Shown: piece by piece, positions 10,001 to 18,170 of the stretch
How the letters are laid out: each line of letters starts with the position of its first letter
Position numbering within the stretch: the first letter of the stretch is position 1
Assembly: GCA_022360315.1 (NCBI GenBank)
Contig: JAKSDA010000499.1
Location: 1-64,000, forward strand
Source: Pseudomonadota bacterium
Lineage (GTDB): Bacteria; Myxococcota_A; Polyangia; Haliangiales; Haliangiaceae
Direction: 5' to 3'
DNA length: 64,000 nucleotides
Translations under genes and position numbers: made by a program
Notes under the pieces: generated by a model
What the model was told of the DNA's origin: nothing
Database searches by the model: none
What the model saw: only the letters and a program-made list of their open reading frames with translations

Positions 10001-11039
10001 GTCTGCTCACATCGAGGTCAAGCGCTACCGCCGCCGGGCTCACTACCTGGTCCTCGGTCCTGCCCTACACAGCGGCGTCACGCCCACCGATGCGCTCGCC
10101 CTCGAGCCCGGTTCCTACTCGGTGGCGATCCGCGCGGCCGGCCGTGCATCATTTCGCTATCCCATCCGCCTGCAGCGCGGTGAGCGCCATGAGGTCACTC
10201 TGCGTCTGCCGGCGCGCAGTGTCGTGCCCGAGGGGTTTGTCTACATTCCGCCCGGACGCTTTCTTTACGGCAGCGATCTCGACGACGAGTTCCGCCGCAT
10301 CGGCCTGGTTGCCCAGCCGCTTCACACCGTGCACACCGGGGCTTATCTCATCGGCCGCACCGAAGTGACCATGGCGCAATGGATGGCATATCTGCGCGAT
10401 TTGCCCGCCCACGAGCGGGCTATCCGCCGCCCCCAGGACGCCAGGGCTCAGCTTACCGAGCGCGCCGACGGCACCTTCGAATTGCATTTTCAGCCCGCGC
10501 CCGGTGTCATCTATCGGGTGCGCGAAGGCCAACCTCTGCGCTACAGGCAGCGCACAGTACGGGTCGAGCAAGAGTGGCGCAATGTTCCGGTCATCGGCAT
10601 CTCGTGGGACGACGCCGTGGCTTACACCGCCTGGCTCGACCGCACAGGCCGGATTCCTGGCGCCCGGCTGTGCACTGAACACGAGTGGGAGCGGGCAGCG
10701 CGCGGGGCCGACCGGCGTCTCTATCCCCACGGTGACGACCTGGCCCCCGACGATGCCAACCACGACGCCACCTACGGCAGAAAACCAGGCGGCTACGGAG
10801 TGGACGAAGTCGGCTCCCATCCCCGCTCAGACAGTCCGTTTGGTCTGGCCGACATGGCCGGCAATGTGTGGGAGTGGGTCGAGTCGGTGGAAAATAGCCC
10901 GTCCAGAGTCGTCCGTCGCGGCGGCGACTACTACCTTCGGTCGAGAAACAGCCTGAGCGTCAACCGCGATACAGGCGTGTTTCGAAGCATGCGCTCGAGA
11001 AAAATCGGCCTGCGCATCTGTGCCGATATAGCTGACTAA
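7041..11039 (+). CDS. Ser/Thr protein kinase - nSTAND ATPase - transmembrane - SUMF1 fusion
   Basis: A 1332-residue multidomain signalling protein. Residues 21-345 form a Hanks-type kinase: glycine loop 'LLGRGAMGQVFLG', Lys50, 'HRDIKPAN' (138-145), DFG at 158-160 and 'PRYMAPEAW' near 260. All catalytic residues are present, but DFG and APE are 98 residues apart, about three times the usual distance, because of a Ser/Thr-rich insert. From about residue 365 ('DPYRGLRAFEAEHRHQFFGR') begins an nSTAND1-type P-loop NTPase with Walker A 'AGDSGVGKSS' near 400 and 'VVLFIDQLEELI' as Walker B. A hydrophobic segment near 820 ('VTVPLLLAAMYIAL') is a likely membrane anchor, followed by a PEGA-like stretch ('ALEPGSYSVAIRAAGR') and a SUMF1 fold at 1060-1332 ('ARLCTEHEWERAARG', 'GNVWEWVES', 'IGLRICAD'). 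Kinase and NTPase would be cytosolic, the SUMF1 fold outside. Starts at GTG 7041; ATG 7092 is an alternative. Confidence 0.9.
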   Translation: MDDVVTETGQQSTAATDMDEYRLVRLLGRGAMGQVFLGHDTVLDRPVAIKLLHVADASGQARRRFLVEARAIARLSHPNVVTIYRVGDNRGQPYLVSEYVPGRSLDTVTVPLPWQRVLDIGIDLARGLAAAHRRGVLHRDIKPANVIVTDHGTVKLLDFGLAKLAPQTAMAGPARRHEDGLSGLESDSREPGVQDDHRAKVGDLTGSPMTPEAGSLAVTGSLSVSRHLDSEGSQGGLAERAPTRLTATGTLLGTPRYMAPEAWRGQDATVQTDLYSVGAVLYELASGKPPHDGASPAELCRAAVERDARPLGDVVQHGDTRLFALIDRCLHRDPAARPASADRLCHALEQLVAGESDAPLATGDPYRGLRAFEAEHRHQFFGRSLDTRAILDILRAEPLVAVAGDSGVGKSSVCRAGVLPRVSAGALGQERTWSTVRMVPGRQPLRNLVDTVFAAVPDRPSPERTSGHVLDSLTGDPALLARQLGRLCGADRAVVLFIDQLEELITQVERQPAALFAEVIGHLAEAHRHLRILLTVRGDFLTRLAGLPALGPLLGRGLYLLKPLSAQDLREVVIGPARAMGVKFESADMVGSLVEAAVRARGGLPLLQFALSQLWQARDEQNHIITRIALDRIGGVAGALASHADAVIEQCRPGERRAARHILSQLVTTEGNSIRRSEAELMSMPGPHGCSGPGPDNGHGRAHRRAALDILVRGRLLVARESTEQDGTSYELAHEALIHGWQRLRGWLDSDVDKRAMKERVAAAAAEWRRLGRLHDALWRARQLAEVDAVDLSADDLDVEQAAFLRQSRRISRRRQWLGRGALVTVPLLLAAMYIALDAYLQRHKERTIAGHVGRAEAALITAHRQRDQFRALRQSGFDQCDAGDAALCGQTWTRAVAVAERANQSFQDASRALTVALMVDTSTTRSHADVRARLAAVFFEQALLAERTFGYQRRDALYEAMLAYDDGTFKQRWYRPAQLVVTTSPVSAHIEVKRYRRRAHYLVLGPALHSGVTPTDALALEPGSYSVAIRAAGRASFRYPIRLQRGERHEVTLRLPARSVVPEGFVYIPPGRFLYGSDLDDEFRRIGLVAQPLHTVHTGAYLIGRTEVTMAQWMAYLRDLPAHERAIRRPQDARAQLTERADGTFELHFQPAPGVIYRVREGQPLRYRQRTVRVEQEWRNVPVIGISWDDAVAYTAWLDRTGRIPGARLCTEHEWERAARGADRRLYPHGDDLAPDDANHDATYGRKPGGYGVDEVGSHPRSDSPFGLADMAGNVWEWVESVENSPSRVVRRGGDYYLRSRNSLSVNRDTGVFRSMRSRKIGLRICADIAD

Positions 11040-11063
11040 ACTAAACAGAAACACCTTGGTTGT

Positions 11064-12659
11064 TCAGTCTGCCACGACGTGTGCTTCATCATGGACACCG
11101 GCATCCGTCACCAACGTCGGTTCCATGTTGAGCGATTTGATCAGTCCCCACATCATCAGGAACATGATGATCGAGAACGGCAAACCCGCAGCAAGCGAAG
11201 CGGTTTGCAGGGCCTTCAATCCACCGGAATAGAGCAGCACCGCCGCTACTGCACCTTCGCCCATACCCCAGAAAATCCGGTAGGAAATTGGCGGCTGCTC
11301 TCTGCCCATGGCAATCAGTGTCGTTACGACAAGCGTGCCGGAATCAGATGAGGTTACGAAGTACGTAATGATCAGGATCATACAAAGCAAGCTGATGACG
11401 CCACCGATGAACCCAAGATCAAAATTCTCGATTACAGTGAACAATGGGCGCGAAATGCTCTGATTTACCGCATCAATGACGCCGCCGGCGCCAAGCAATT
11501 CCTGGTGCATGGCGGTGCCACCAAAAACGGCCATCCAGAAGAAGGTGATCAGAGTTGGAACAATCAGGACACCCACCGAAAACTCACGAATCGTGCGTCC
11601 ACGCGAAACACGGGCAATGAACATTCCCACAAACGGTGCCCACGCAATCCACCAACCCCAGTAGAAGATGGTCCAAGTCCCCTGCCAATGACGATCTGCC
11701 TGGGGATCGACCCAGAAACCCCACGGAATAAAGTTGATAAGATAGTCGCCAAGATTGGTGACAAAGAAGCCTAATACAAACACTGTCGGACCGACCAAAA
11801 TAAAAATCGATATGATCACGATCGACAGCCACACGTTCAATTCGGACAAAAACTTGATGCCTTTGCCAACCCCGGACACCGCGGAGAGGGTGGCAACGGT
11901 GGAGATGACCATGATCAGGGCAAACTTGACCCAAGATTCATCCGGCAGGCCAAACAGATGGTTGAGTCCCGCAGTAAGTTGACCGGCGCCCAGACCCAAC
12001 GTCGTCGCCACACCGAATACGGTGCCGAAAATTGCCAATAGATCCGAAGCGTGACCGATTGGGCCATAAATCCGGTTGCCGACAAGGGGATACAGCGCTG
12101 CGCGAATGGTCAACGGCAAGCCTTTGCGATAGGCAAAATAGGCCAGTGACATTCCAACGACCACATACACCGCCCAGCCGTGCAGTCCCCAATGCAAAAA
12201 AGTCACCTGCATGGCGATATTGGCGCCTTCCAGCGTCTTTGCCTGCCCTTCAGCCAGGAACGGATTGGACTGGATGTGGTACATCGGCTCGGCGACCGAC
12301 CAAAACAAAAGCCCGATACCCATGCCGGCACCGAACAACATGGCCAACCATGAGAAGGTCGAAAACTCCGGCCGTTCATCATCTTTACCGAGCCGAATGT
12401 CTCCAAATTTCGAGAAAATCGTCCCGAAAATGAAGAACATGAATATGCACATGGTTAAAACATAATACCAATCCAGCTTGGTCTGAATCCAACTCTGCAG
12501 ACCACTGAAGAACTCACCTGTGCTGGTAGGCATGAAAGCGCCGACCAGCACGAATCCCAGGATAATGAGCTTCGACAGCGTAGCCATCGGGGGGTTGACG
12601 TCTCGGAAAATCCCTTTGGTGGCAATCTTGTATCGCCCTGTTCCAACTAGATCACTCAT
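11064..12659 (-). CDS. BCCT-family betaine/carnitine/choline transporter
   Basis: A 531-residue polytopic inner-membrane protein of the betaine-choline-carnitine transporter family. It has the family landmarks: 'GAGMGIGLLFWSVAEPMYH', the Trp-rich 'WTIFYWGWWIAWAPFVGMF' followed by 'ARVSRGRTIREF', and 'TSSDSGTLVVTTL' near the end. The aromatic residues that form the trimethylammonium-binding box are in these segments. The length matches about twelve membrane helices, with no long C-terminal regulatory tail, unlike the osmosensing BetP type. Uptake of betaine, carnitine or gamma-butyrobetaine driven by Na+ or H+ is the expected role. The divergent gene encodes a gamma-butyrobetaine-dioxygenase-like enzyme, which favours a carnitine-pathway substrate. 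ATG at 12659; weak ribosome-binding site. Confidence 0.93.
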   Translation of the reverse strand: MSDLVGTGRYKIATKGIFRDVNPPMATLSKLIILGFVLVGAFMPTSTGEFFSGLQSWIQTKLDWYYVLTMCIFMFFIFGTIFSKFGDIRLGKDDERPEFSTFSWLAMLFGAGMGIGLLFWSVAEPMYHIQSNPFLAEGQAKTLEGANIAMQVTFLHWGLHGWAVYVVVGMSLAYFAYRKGLPLTIRAALYPLVGNRIYGPIGHASDLLAIFGTVFGVATTLGLGAGQLTAGLNHLFGLPDESWVKFALIMVISTVATLSAVSGVGKGIKFLSELNVWLSIVIISIFILVGPTVFVLGFFVTNLGDYLINFIPWGFWVDPQADRHWQGTWTIFYWGWWIAWAPFVGMFIARVSRGRTIREFSVGVLIVPTLITFFWMAVFGGTAMHQELLGAGGVIDAVNQSISRPLFTVIENFDLGFIGGVISLLCMILIITYFVTSSDSGTLVVTTLIAMGREQPPISYRIFWGMGEGAVAAVLLYSGGLKALQTASLAAGLPFSIIMFLMMWGLIKSLNMEPTLVTDAGVHDEAHVVAD

Positions 12660-13140
12660 TTGGGCCCGGCATCTCGGTTAGAGTCGGGCACCTCACTCTC
12701 CCCCGGAGATAACGGGGCGACTGGCGCGCAAGTTTCGTGAGATGGGAGGATACGCAGAAACTTGGCCGGTCCCTCGGGGACTAGGGTGCCACTTTGTTGA
12801 TCAACCATCAAAACAAACCACTCCGGACGGACTATATGTCCATTTACTCACAGATCAAAGCGGCCTACCACTGAACGAAAGCTCAGAGTTCGCGCCCGCC
12901 ATGGTTGCTGGTCAACTCGACGTCTTCGCGCGAAAGCTGCGTCGGCGGGGGTAGTAACCCATCACTGAGCAGCAATGTTAAGCGCCTGCAGTGCCGCCGC
13001 AGAAAGAACCACCGCCGGGCCAACACCGGCATTCGCGTGCGTGCATTTCCGAACAAGGCCCGTTAGGCTATATCTCAGAAGCTTGATACCAATCGATCGC
13101 TCGAGGCATTATACGGACTACGAGGCTTTCGGAGGTGGAC
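12660..13140. promoter_or_regulatory. Divergent intergenic region (BCCT transporter / dioxygenase)
   Basis: 481 bases between the two divergent genes. A 70-codon rightward frame (12742-12954) lacks a ribosome-binding site and any family resemblance. No palindrome or promoter stands out, but both genes must be controlled from here. Confidence 0.4.
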
Positions 13141-14307
13141 ATGAGTTCACGGATAACAGATCTGAAAACCGGACCGGAATCGGTTCAGCTCCGCTTAGCG
13201 GACGGCAGTTACGGTGAGTTCCACCACATCTGGCTGCGCGACAACTGCGGATGCCAGAAGTGCCGACACCCCCACACCCAGGAACGGTTATTCGACCTAT
13301 TGACTGTCCCTGAGGACATACAACCGGCGCACGCGGAAATTGATGGGAATGGCGCATTGAAACTGATCTGGCCGGGTGATGGTCATGTCAGCGTCTTCCA
13401 ACCCGACTGGCTGCGGGCGACCTGCTACGCCGGCGACGTCTCCACTGAAACAACAACCGAAACGATATCCCGGGTCCTGTGGGACGCATCCAAGATCGCC
13501 GACATCCCGGAGGCGAAGTACGGCCAGGTCTGCGCGGACAATGGTCTTTTTCTCGATTGGCTGACGGCGCTGCGCGAATGGGGCGTCGCACTGCTGCGGT
13601 ACGTGCCCACCGACAAACACGAGACGCTGCGCTTTGCCGAGCGCATCGGTCCGGCGCGGAAGACCAATTTCGGCACCGATTGGGACGTCATTTCGATGAT
13701 GAACCCAAACAGCAATGCCTACACGGATCTGCCCCTGATGTCCCATACGGACCTGCCGAACTGGGAGATCCCGCCGGGTTACCAGCTGCTTCACTGCCTC
13801 ATCAACGAGGCCGGGGGCGGCGAGTCGATCCTGGTCGACGGTTTCCGCGTCGCCAACGAGTTGCGGACAACGGCTCCGGATTCTTTCGATCTGCTGACCC
13901 AAATCCCGTTGGATTTCCGGTTCCGCGATGTCGACAACGACATCCATTATCGTTCCCCGGCAATCCGGCTGGGCTCGGACGGCGAAATCACCGAGATCCG
14001 GTTCAGCATCGCGCTCATGGGAGCGCTCAGCGTGCCAGGCCATCTGATGGCCGCGGTCTATCGCGCTCATCGCAGGTTTGCAGCGCTTTTGCGACAACGC
14101 CGGTTCGAGCTCAGATTCAGACTGAACGCCGGCGACATGATGCTGTTCGACAACCGGCGTGTGCTGCACGGGCGCACAGCGTTCGACGCCTCGACCGGCC
14201 ACCGGCACCTGCGCGGGACCTTTATGGACTACGACGTTCTGGACAGCCGGATCCGGATCCTGCGGCAGGCCATGGCCGATTCGGCAGCGGCTGGCCCAAA
14301 ATCCTGA
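13141..14307 (+). CDS. Gamma-butyrobetaine dioxygenase-like Fe(II)/2-oxoglutarate oxygenase
   Basis: A 388-residue enzyme with the two-part layout of gamma-butyrobetaine hydroxylase (BBOX) and trimethyllysine dioxygenase. The N-terminal DUF971-type zinc-binding domain has 'LRDNCGCQKCRHP' with Cys36, Cys38 and Cys41; in human BBOX three equivalent Cys plus a His bind zinc. The C-terminal TauD-like double-stranded beta helix carries the iron triad His202-x-Asp204 ('MSHTDLPNW') and His343 ('NRRVLHGRTAFD'), with Arg345 suited to bind 2-oxoglutarate. Expected reaction: hydroxylation of gamma-butyrobetaine to L-carnitine with release of CO2 and succinate. A related trimethylammonium substrate is possible. 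The ATG at 13141 follows GGAGG five bases upstream; a GTG six bases earlier overlaps that site. It is divergent from a BCCT transporter that could import its substrate. Confidence 0.88.
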   Translation: MSSRITDLKTGPESVQLRLADGSYGEFHHIWLRDNCGCQKCRHPHTQERLFDLLTVPEDIQPAHAEIDGNGALKLIWPGDGHVSVFQPDWLRATCYAGDVSTETTTETISRVLWDASKIADIPEAKYGQVCADNGLFLDWLTALREWGVALLRYVPTDKHETLRFAERIGPARKTNFGTDWDVISMMNPNSNAYTDLPLMSHTDLPNWEIPPGYQLLHCLINEAGGGESILVDGFRVANELRTTAPDSFDLLTQIPLDFRFRDVDNDIHYRSPAIRLGSDGEITEIRFSIALMGALSVPGHLMAAVYRAHRRFAALLRQRRFELRFRLNAGDMMLFDNRRVLHGRTAFDASTGHRHLRGTFMDYDVLDSRIRILRQAMADSAAAGPKS

Positions 14308-14374
14308 ACCAAGGTTCTATGAAAATGCCAAAAGCCCCGCTCCATCGGCGGCCAATGAGCAGCGCGGTTTGCGG

Positions 14375-15895
14375 TCAACCCCGTCGCATCGCCGGTACGT
14401 CCGGCAGCCCGCTCCCGGTGGTGCTCACGCCCAAGACCTGGAGCAGGCCCGCGTACACTTCGGCTTCTTGGGTCGTCCGATGTACATCGGGCTGACCTGT
14501 TTTCAGGTCAAAGCCGTAGGTCAAACCGGTGTTCGGGTCGACCCCACCCAGAACCCTGTTTCCATTGACCAGTGGCGACATCACGAGGAATCCATTGTTG
14601 ACGTCGTGGGAGGTGCTGAACGAGTCGGCCGCGTTGATGCGCTGCTTCTGGCGTCCGAAATCGGTGGCGAAATACAGCACGGTGCGATCCCACAGACTCT
14701 GGCCCTGCTCAAACTCCTCGGATTTCAACAGATCGATGAGGCGGTCTGCCATGCCCATCGTTCGCTTCCACATCGCGGCCTGGGCGGCCCGATGCGCTGT
14801 ATGCGAGTAGTCGAAGGCCAACGGAGTTGTGCGCAGCTGCCTGCCGGGCAAGATCACGCTGGCGAAGGTCGGCGAGATGGTCACTGTGACCGAGACCCGA
14901 TACTTGAGCAAGAGGAACGCCAGGGCGGCCTGCGCCTCCAGCGGGTCGGCGAGCAGGTCCGGGAAGATCTGCTGCATTCGCGCCGCGTCGGGCGACGCGG
15001 CGAAGCCGAACTCCGCGAGTGGAAAGTCCGGGCTGTCCGGGATCGCGTTGAGTTTGGATACCAGATCGTTGGCCTCGATGCGCCGTTGCGATGCACCGCG
15101 CTGGCTCCGCCATCGCTGCAGGCGCTCGCTCAGCTCGAACGTGCGATAGAACGTGGATTCCGGATCCAGCTTGCCGTTGCGCAGGCTGCGCGCCAGGTCG
15201 ATCAGCTCGGGATCCGGCAGGTCCTTGAGGCCGCGACTGCTGTGCAAGCCGAGCGGCCACAGAGTAGCCTGCGAGATCGGCTCGTTGCGCGCCCAGGCGG
15301 GCACTGTGGGATCATCGCCGCTTTCGATGTAGCCATCGTAGCCCATGTTCGTATTGGCGATCGGGTAGTCGGCGCCGTACTCGATTGCGACTGCTTCCTG
15401 CAACGTGCGTCCGTTCCACGCATTGTTGCCGGTGAGAGACCGCTTCTGGGCAATGCTGTGGGTGAGGCTGGTCGTGGTCGCGGTGACCACCATCATGTCA
15501 CGCTTGTGCCTGGCAACAAACTCCGACTGTTTGGTTACCAGCGGAAACGGGATTGGTCCTATGGAGTCGCGCTGCAAATCGACCGCTCGAAAGGGCGAGT
15601 CGGGCACGCTGATGACTTCCTCGTCCGGAAAGCAGTTCAGCCGCTCGAAGTTTGCGGACTCGGAGTGGCGTATCGCCAGCATCGCGTCAATGATGGATGC
15701 GCCGCCGGGCGTTGCAAACACGACCAGGAAGGTCGGCTTTCGATCCGGGTCGCCGCCAGCACGGGCGCGACGAGGATCGCGCAGCAGCGTCGGGATACCC
15801 GCCGCCACGCCACCAGCGGTGGCCGCCGCGACGATACCCTTGATGAAGCCGCGGCGAGACAGACGCCGCGTTGTAGAATCACTATCTCGAGTCAT
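14375..15895 (-). CDS. DUF1501-family protein with Tat signal
   Basis: A 506-residue exported protein. The N-terminus has a twin-arginine motif 'SRRGFIKG' (residues 13-20), then a hydrophobic Ala/Gly segment and 'RRARAGGDPD'. The body fits the DUF1501 group (sulfatase/alkaline-phosphatase-like fold, common in Planctomycetes and Myxococcota): 'PTFLVVFATPGGASIIDAML' near the start, 'FDYSHTAHRAAQ', 'RTVLYFATDFGR' and 'STSHDVNNGFLVM' later. Its enzymatic reaction is not established. It is the last gene of a leftward operon after a c-type-cytochrome protein and a lipoprotein, a pairing repeatedly seen between DUF1501 proteins and cytochrome-like partners; the gap to the lipoprotein gene is 17 bases. 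It ends convergently with the dioxygenase gene. Confidence 0.85.
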   Translation of the reverse strand: MTRDSDSTTRRLSRRGFIKGIVAAATAGGVAAGIPTLLRDPRRARAGGDPDRKPTFLVVFATPGGASIIDAMLAIRHSESANFERLNCFPDEEVISVPDSPFRAVDLQRDSIGPIPFPLVTKQSEFVARHKRDMMVVTATTTSLTHSIAQKRSLTGNNAWNGRTLQEAVAIEYGADYPIANTNMGYDGYIESGDDPTVPAWARNEPISQATLWPLGLHSSRGLKDLPDPELIDLARSLRNGKLDPESTFYRTFELSERLQRWRSQRGASQRRIEANDLVSKLNAIPDSPDFPLAEFGFAASPDAARMQQIFPDLLADPLEAQAALAFLLLKYRVSVTVTISPTFASVILPGRQLRTTPLAFDYSHTAHRAAQAAMWKRTMGMADRLIDLLKSEEFEQGQSLWDRTVLYFATDFGRQKQRINAADSFSTSHDVNNGFLVMSPLVNGNRVLGGVDPNTGLTYGFDLKTGQPDVHRTTQEAEVYAGLLQVLGVSTTGSGLPDVPAMRRG

Positions 15896-15912
15896 CGGTT
15901 TCTCCGCGCTCC

Positions 15913-16560
15913 TCAGTAGAACAGCTGCTCCATGGACGACATCACGGCAAAACACGCAAGCACGGCCCAATCCCGAGCCGGGGCCTGGCTGTCGGTTGCC
16001 TCGATGTCGCGGTAAAGCTGGCGCAAATGGCCGACCTCTGCAGCTGTCGCGGGCCGCAGGAGCCCGCGCTTGTAAAGCCGGTCGATGGCATTGGCCACAC
16101 TGGGCTCGTCCACAGCGAGTCGTCCGCCGGTGATCGACAGCTCCGCGTAGATGAGTGCGTTGCCCGGATCGGCCAGATCCTCGTCGGCGCGCTCGCGGCA
16201 CGCGAACATCACCACCCGATCGACCGCGATGGGCGTGGTGGCCGAAGTATGGGCCAGAGGTCGTTGCAGGCCGAGGCGGTACGGCTCCACGCCACCGAGC
16301 GTGATCACGTGGACCTGCGAAGTACACGGCAGTCTGCCGAGCTCGGTGCACACGCGCTCGCCGGGCAGGCCGAGCGCCCGGGCGAGATCATTGTTCAGAC
16401 GCCGGTTGCCCTTGAATTGCACTGTGGCCTTGGGCGAGCGGATGTCCTCCGGCTCGCCGGGTGGGTCTGCGTTCGGCGGGGGCGAACCAGACGAGCAGGC
16501 CGAGACCGCAAAGGTCACCGCGATGAGGATGATGATCCATAGAGTAGCGCTACGGTGCAC
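15913..16560 (-). CDS. Predicted lipoprotein of the DUF1501/cytochrome operon
   Basis: A 215-residue predicted lipoprotein. From the GTG at 16560 the protein begins 'VHRSATLWIIILIAV', then 'TFAVSAC', a good lipobox with Cys24, followed by a Pro-rich linker. GGAGG lies six bases before this GTG, and the start overlaps the stop of the upstream cytochrome gene by 11 bases, so the pair is translationally coupled. A longer frame to 16602 lacks these features. The mature part has three other cysteines ('RVCTELGRLPCTSQ', 'VMFACRERADED') and a helical tail, and resembles no family I can name. Position between a c-type cytochrome and a DUF1501 protein suggests it belongs to the same envelope complex or pathway. 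Confidence 0.78.
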   Translation of the reverse strand: MHRSATLWIIILIAVTFAVSACSSGSPPPNADPPGEPEDIRSPKATVQFKGNRRLNNDLARALGLPGERVCTELGRLPCTSQVHVITLGGVEPYRLGLQRPLAHTSATTPIAVDRVVMFACRERADEDLADPGNALIYAELSITGGRLAVDEPSVANAIDRLYKRGLLRPATAAEVGHLRQLYRDIEATDSQAPARDWAVLACFAVMSSMEQLFY

Positions 16561-17971
16561 CGTATACCTCCGATTGCACGAACTCGTGCAACATGGCTTC
16601 AACCGAATAGTTGTGGCGGCCGCGGAATGCCTCGATCAGGCTCGCCACCACCGGCAGCTCCGCGGTGAGCGGCTCGCGCTTGAGCAGGTGCCGCCAGTAG
16701 TCCAGTACCGTGGTGCGCGCAAACGCGTCGCTCGCAGCAGCGACCTGCACCCACTCGTTGAGATTGCTCACCGGTTGGCCGAGCACCACTCCGTTCTCCG
16801 GCATTTCGTACAGGGTCGGGTTCTGGTCGGGAAAATACCGTTCCAGGCGCGCGGGGTTGTAGGTGCCCCATTCGGGGCGACGGCCGGTCACGCCGTTGTA
16901 GTTGCTGAACGCGTAACTCAGCGGGTCCAGTGTGGAATGGCACACGCGGCAGGCCGGCGCGGTCACATTCTTGCCATCGTAGTCGACGAGCTCGCCTGGC
17001 TCTGGGTCGAGCCCCTGCAGCCTGGCGATGTCCAGGCCGAGGAACGAGCGGTATGCCCGGGCCGCTGCCGCGCGCGGCAGCGGCGCAAACATGATGTTGT
17101 AGACCAGAAACCAGTTGGTGGTGAGAAAGCCGGCCCGGCGGTCGCGCTGCATGTTCTGGCCGGTCAGTTCGTCGACCCGTGTATAGACAGTGCCGTTGCG
17201 CTGGACGAAGTAGTCCGCGAGCAGAACGTCGCGAGCGTCGTGGTCGTCGATCTGCGTGTACACGAACAGGTTGTAGTCGTCGTAGTAGTCTGCGAGCGGA
17301 ATCGTGCCCCGGTCATCGCCCATTTTGAGCGCCTGCAGCGGGCGAACCTTGGGGTGGGCGATGCGCCACAACTCGCCGTCTTTGCCGAGCCAGAACTCGC
17401 TGTCCAGGCAGGTTGCGAGCCCGGTGGCAATGTGCTGGCGCTGTGCAGTTTCGTCGGCCAGCGCGCGGAACGCCTCCATGTCATCCCAGGTCGGCGAGTG
17501 GCCGCAAAAATCGAGCATCATCTTCTTGAACGCGTATGCCGGATCATACGCACATACCGCATAGTCGGGATTGCTACCCGCCCGCGGACACGCCGCTGCG
17601 CCAGGTGTGCTGCCGGGATCGCCGGGCAAGCTGCCGGCCAGGATTTCGTCCAGATTGGACACACCGTCCCCGTCGGCATCGGCTGATTCCACGGCGTGGA
17701 GGGCGTCGGGCAAGGCGGCGACGAATGTACTCGTGGGCAACGGTCTTGTCTCGCCGGGCGCAAGCTCCGCGGAGACCGCGGCCCCAAACGGGTTTCTCTC
17801 CGGTGGCACCGTGTGACAGATCGTGCACTGGGCATCACCCGCGACGCACTGACCGCTGTCCGGGTAGCTCTGGCAAAGCACAGTTGACCCAGGCGGCTGT
17901 GAATTTGCTGCAGTTCCCGTGAACAGCAGAGAAATCACTGCACCGATGCAGATGGGACCGTACTTCCTCAT
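16550..17971 (-). CDS. Exported c-type-cytochrome-like protein (two CxxCH sites)
   Basis: A 473-residue exported protein with a Sec signal peptide ('GAVISLLFTGTAANSQ'). It has two haem-attachment sites: 'QCTICHTV' (Cys49-Cys52-His53) and 'ACRVCHSTLDPLSYAFSNY' near residue 340. Around residue 100 is a Ca-binding-like 'DADGDGVSNLDEIL'. The middle and C-terminal parts resemble planctomycete-type DUF1592/DUF1588/DUF1585 proteins ('RAGFLTTNWFLVYN', then the CxxCH with Asp-Pro after it, then a helical tail), but I could not fix the exact Pfam borders. The ATG at 17971 follows AAGGAG with good spacing. First gene of the operon with the lipoprotein and DUF1501 protein; likely a periplasmic electron carrier or haem-containing partner. 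Confidence 0.8.
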   Translation of the reverse strand: MRKYGPICIGAVISLLFTGTAANSQPPGSTVLCQSYPDSGQCVAGDAQCTICHTVPPERNPFGAAVSAELAPGETRPLPTSTFVAALPDALHAVESADADGDGVSNLDEILAGSLPGDPGSTPGAAACPRAGSNPDYAVCAYDPAYAFKKMMLDFCGHSPTWDDMEAFRALADETAQRQHIATGLATCLDSEFWLGKDGELWRIAHPKVRPLQALKMGDDRGTIPLADYYDDYNLFVYTQIDDHDARDVLLADYFVQRNGTVYTRVDELTGQNMQRDRRAGFLTTNWFLVYNIMFAPLPRAAAARAYRSFLGLDIARLQGLDPEPGELVDYDGKNVTAPACRVCHSTLDPLSYAFSNYNGVTGRRPEWGTYNPARLERYFPDQNPTLYEMPENGVVLGQPVSNLNEWVQVAAASDAFARTTVLDYWRHLLKREPLTAELPVVASLIEAFRGRHNYSVEAMLHEFVQSEVYGAP

Positions 17972-18170
17972 GGGTACTCCTTGGTTCACACGGCAGAATA
18001 CGCCCGCAATACAGCCACATGCAACGCCGTATTTCAGCTGGCGCGACCGTTTGGCTCGGCCGTTGGGTCCATTGCAACCACTTTGCATGAACGCGATGCA
18101 TCTCGACCGGGAGTGGGCTCGGCGATCGACAATGGGATCTTGGTATGAAAAATGCTCTTGAGGCACTCTC

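Noticed and set aside
12742..12954. 70-codon rightward frame between transporter and dioxygenase
   Set aside because: No ribosome-binding site, no family resemblance, lies in a divergent promoter region.
14159..15919. Rightward open frame of 586 codons after the dioxygenase
   Set aside because: Antisense to the DUF1501 gene, whose Tat signal and motifs are clear.
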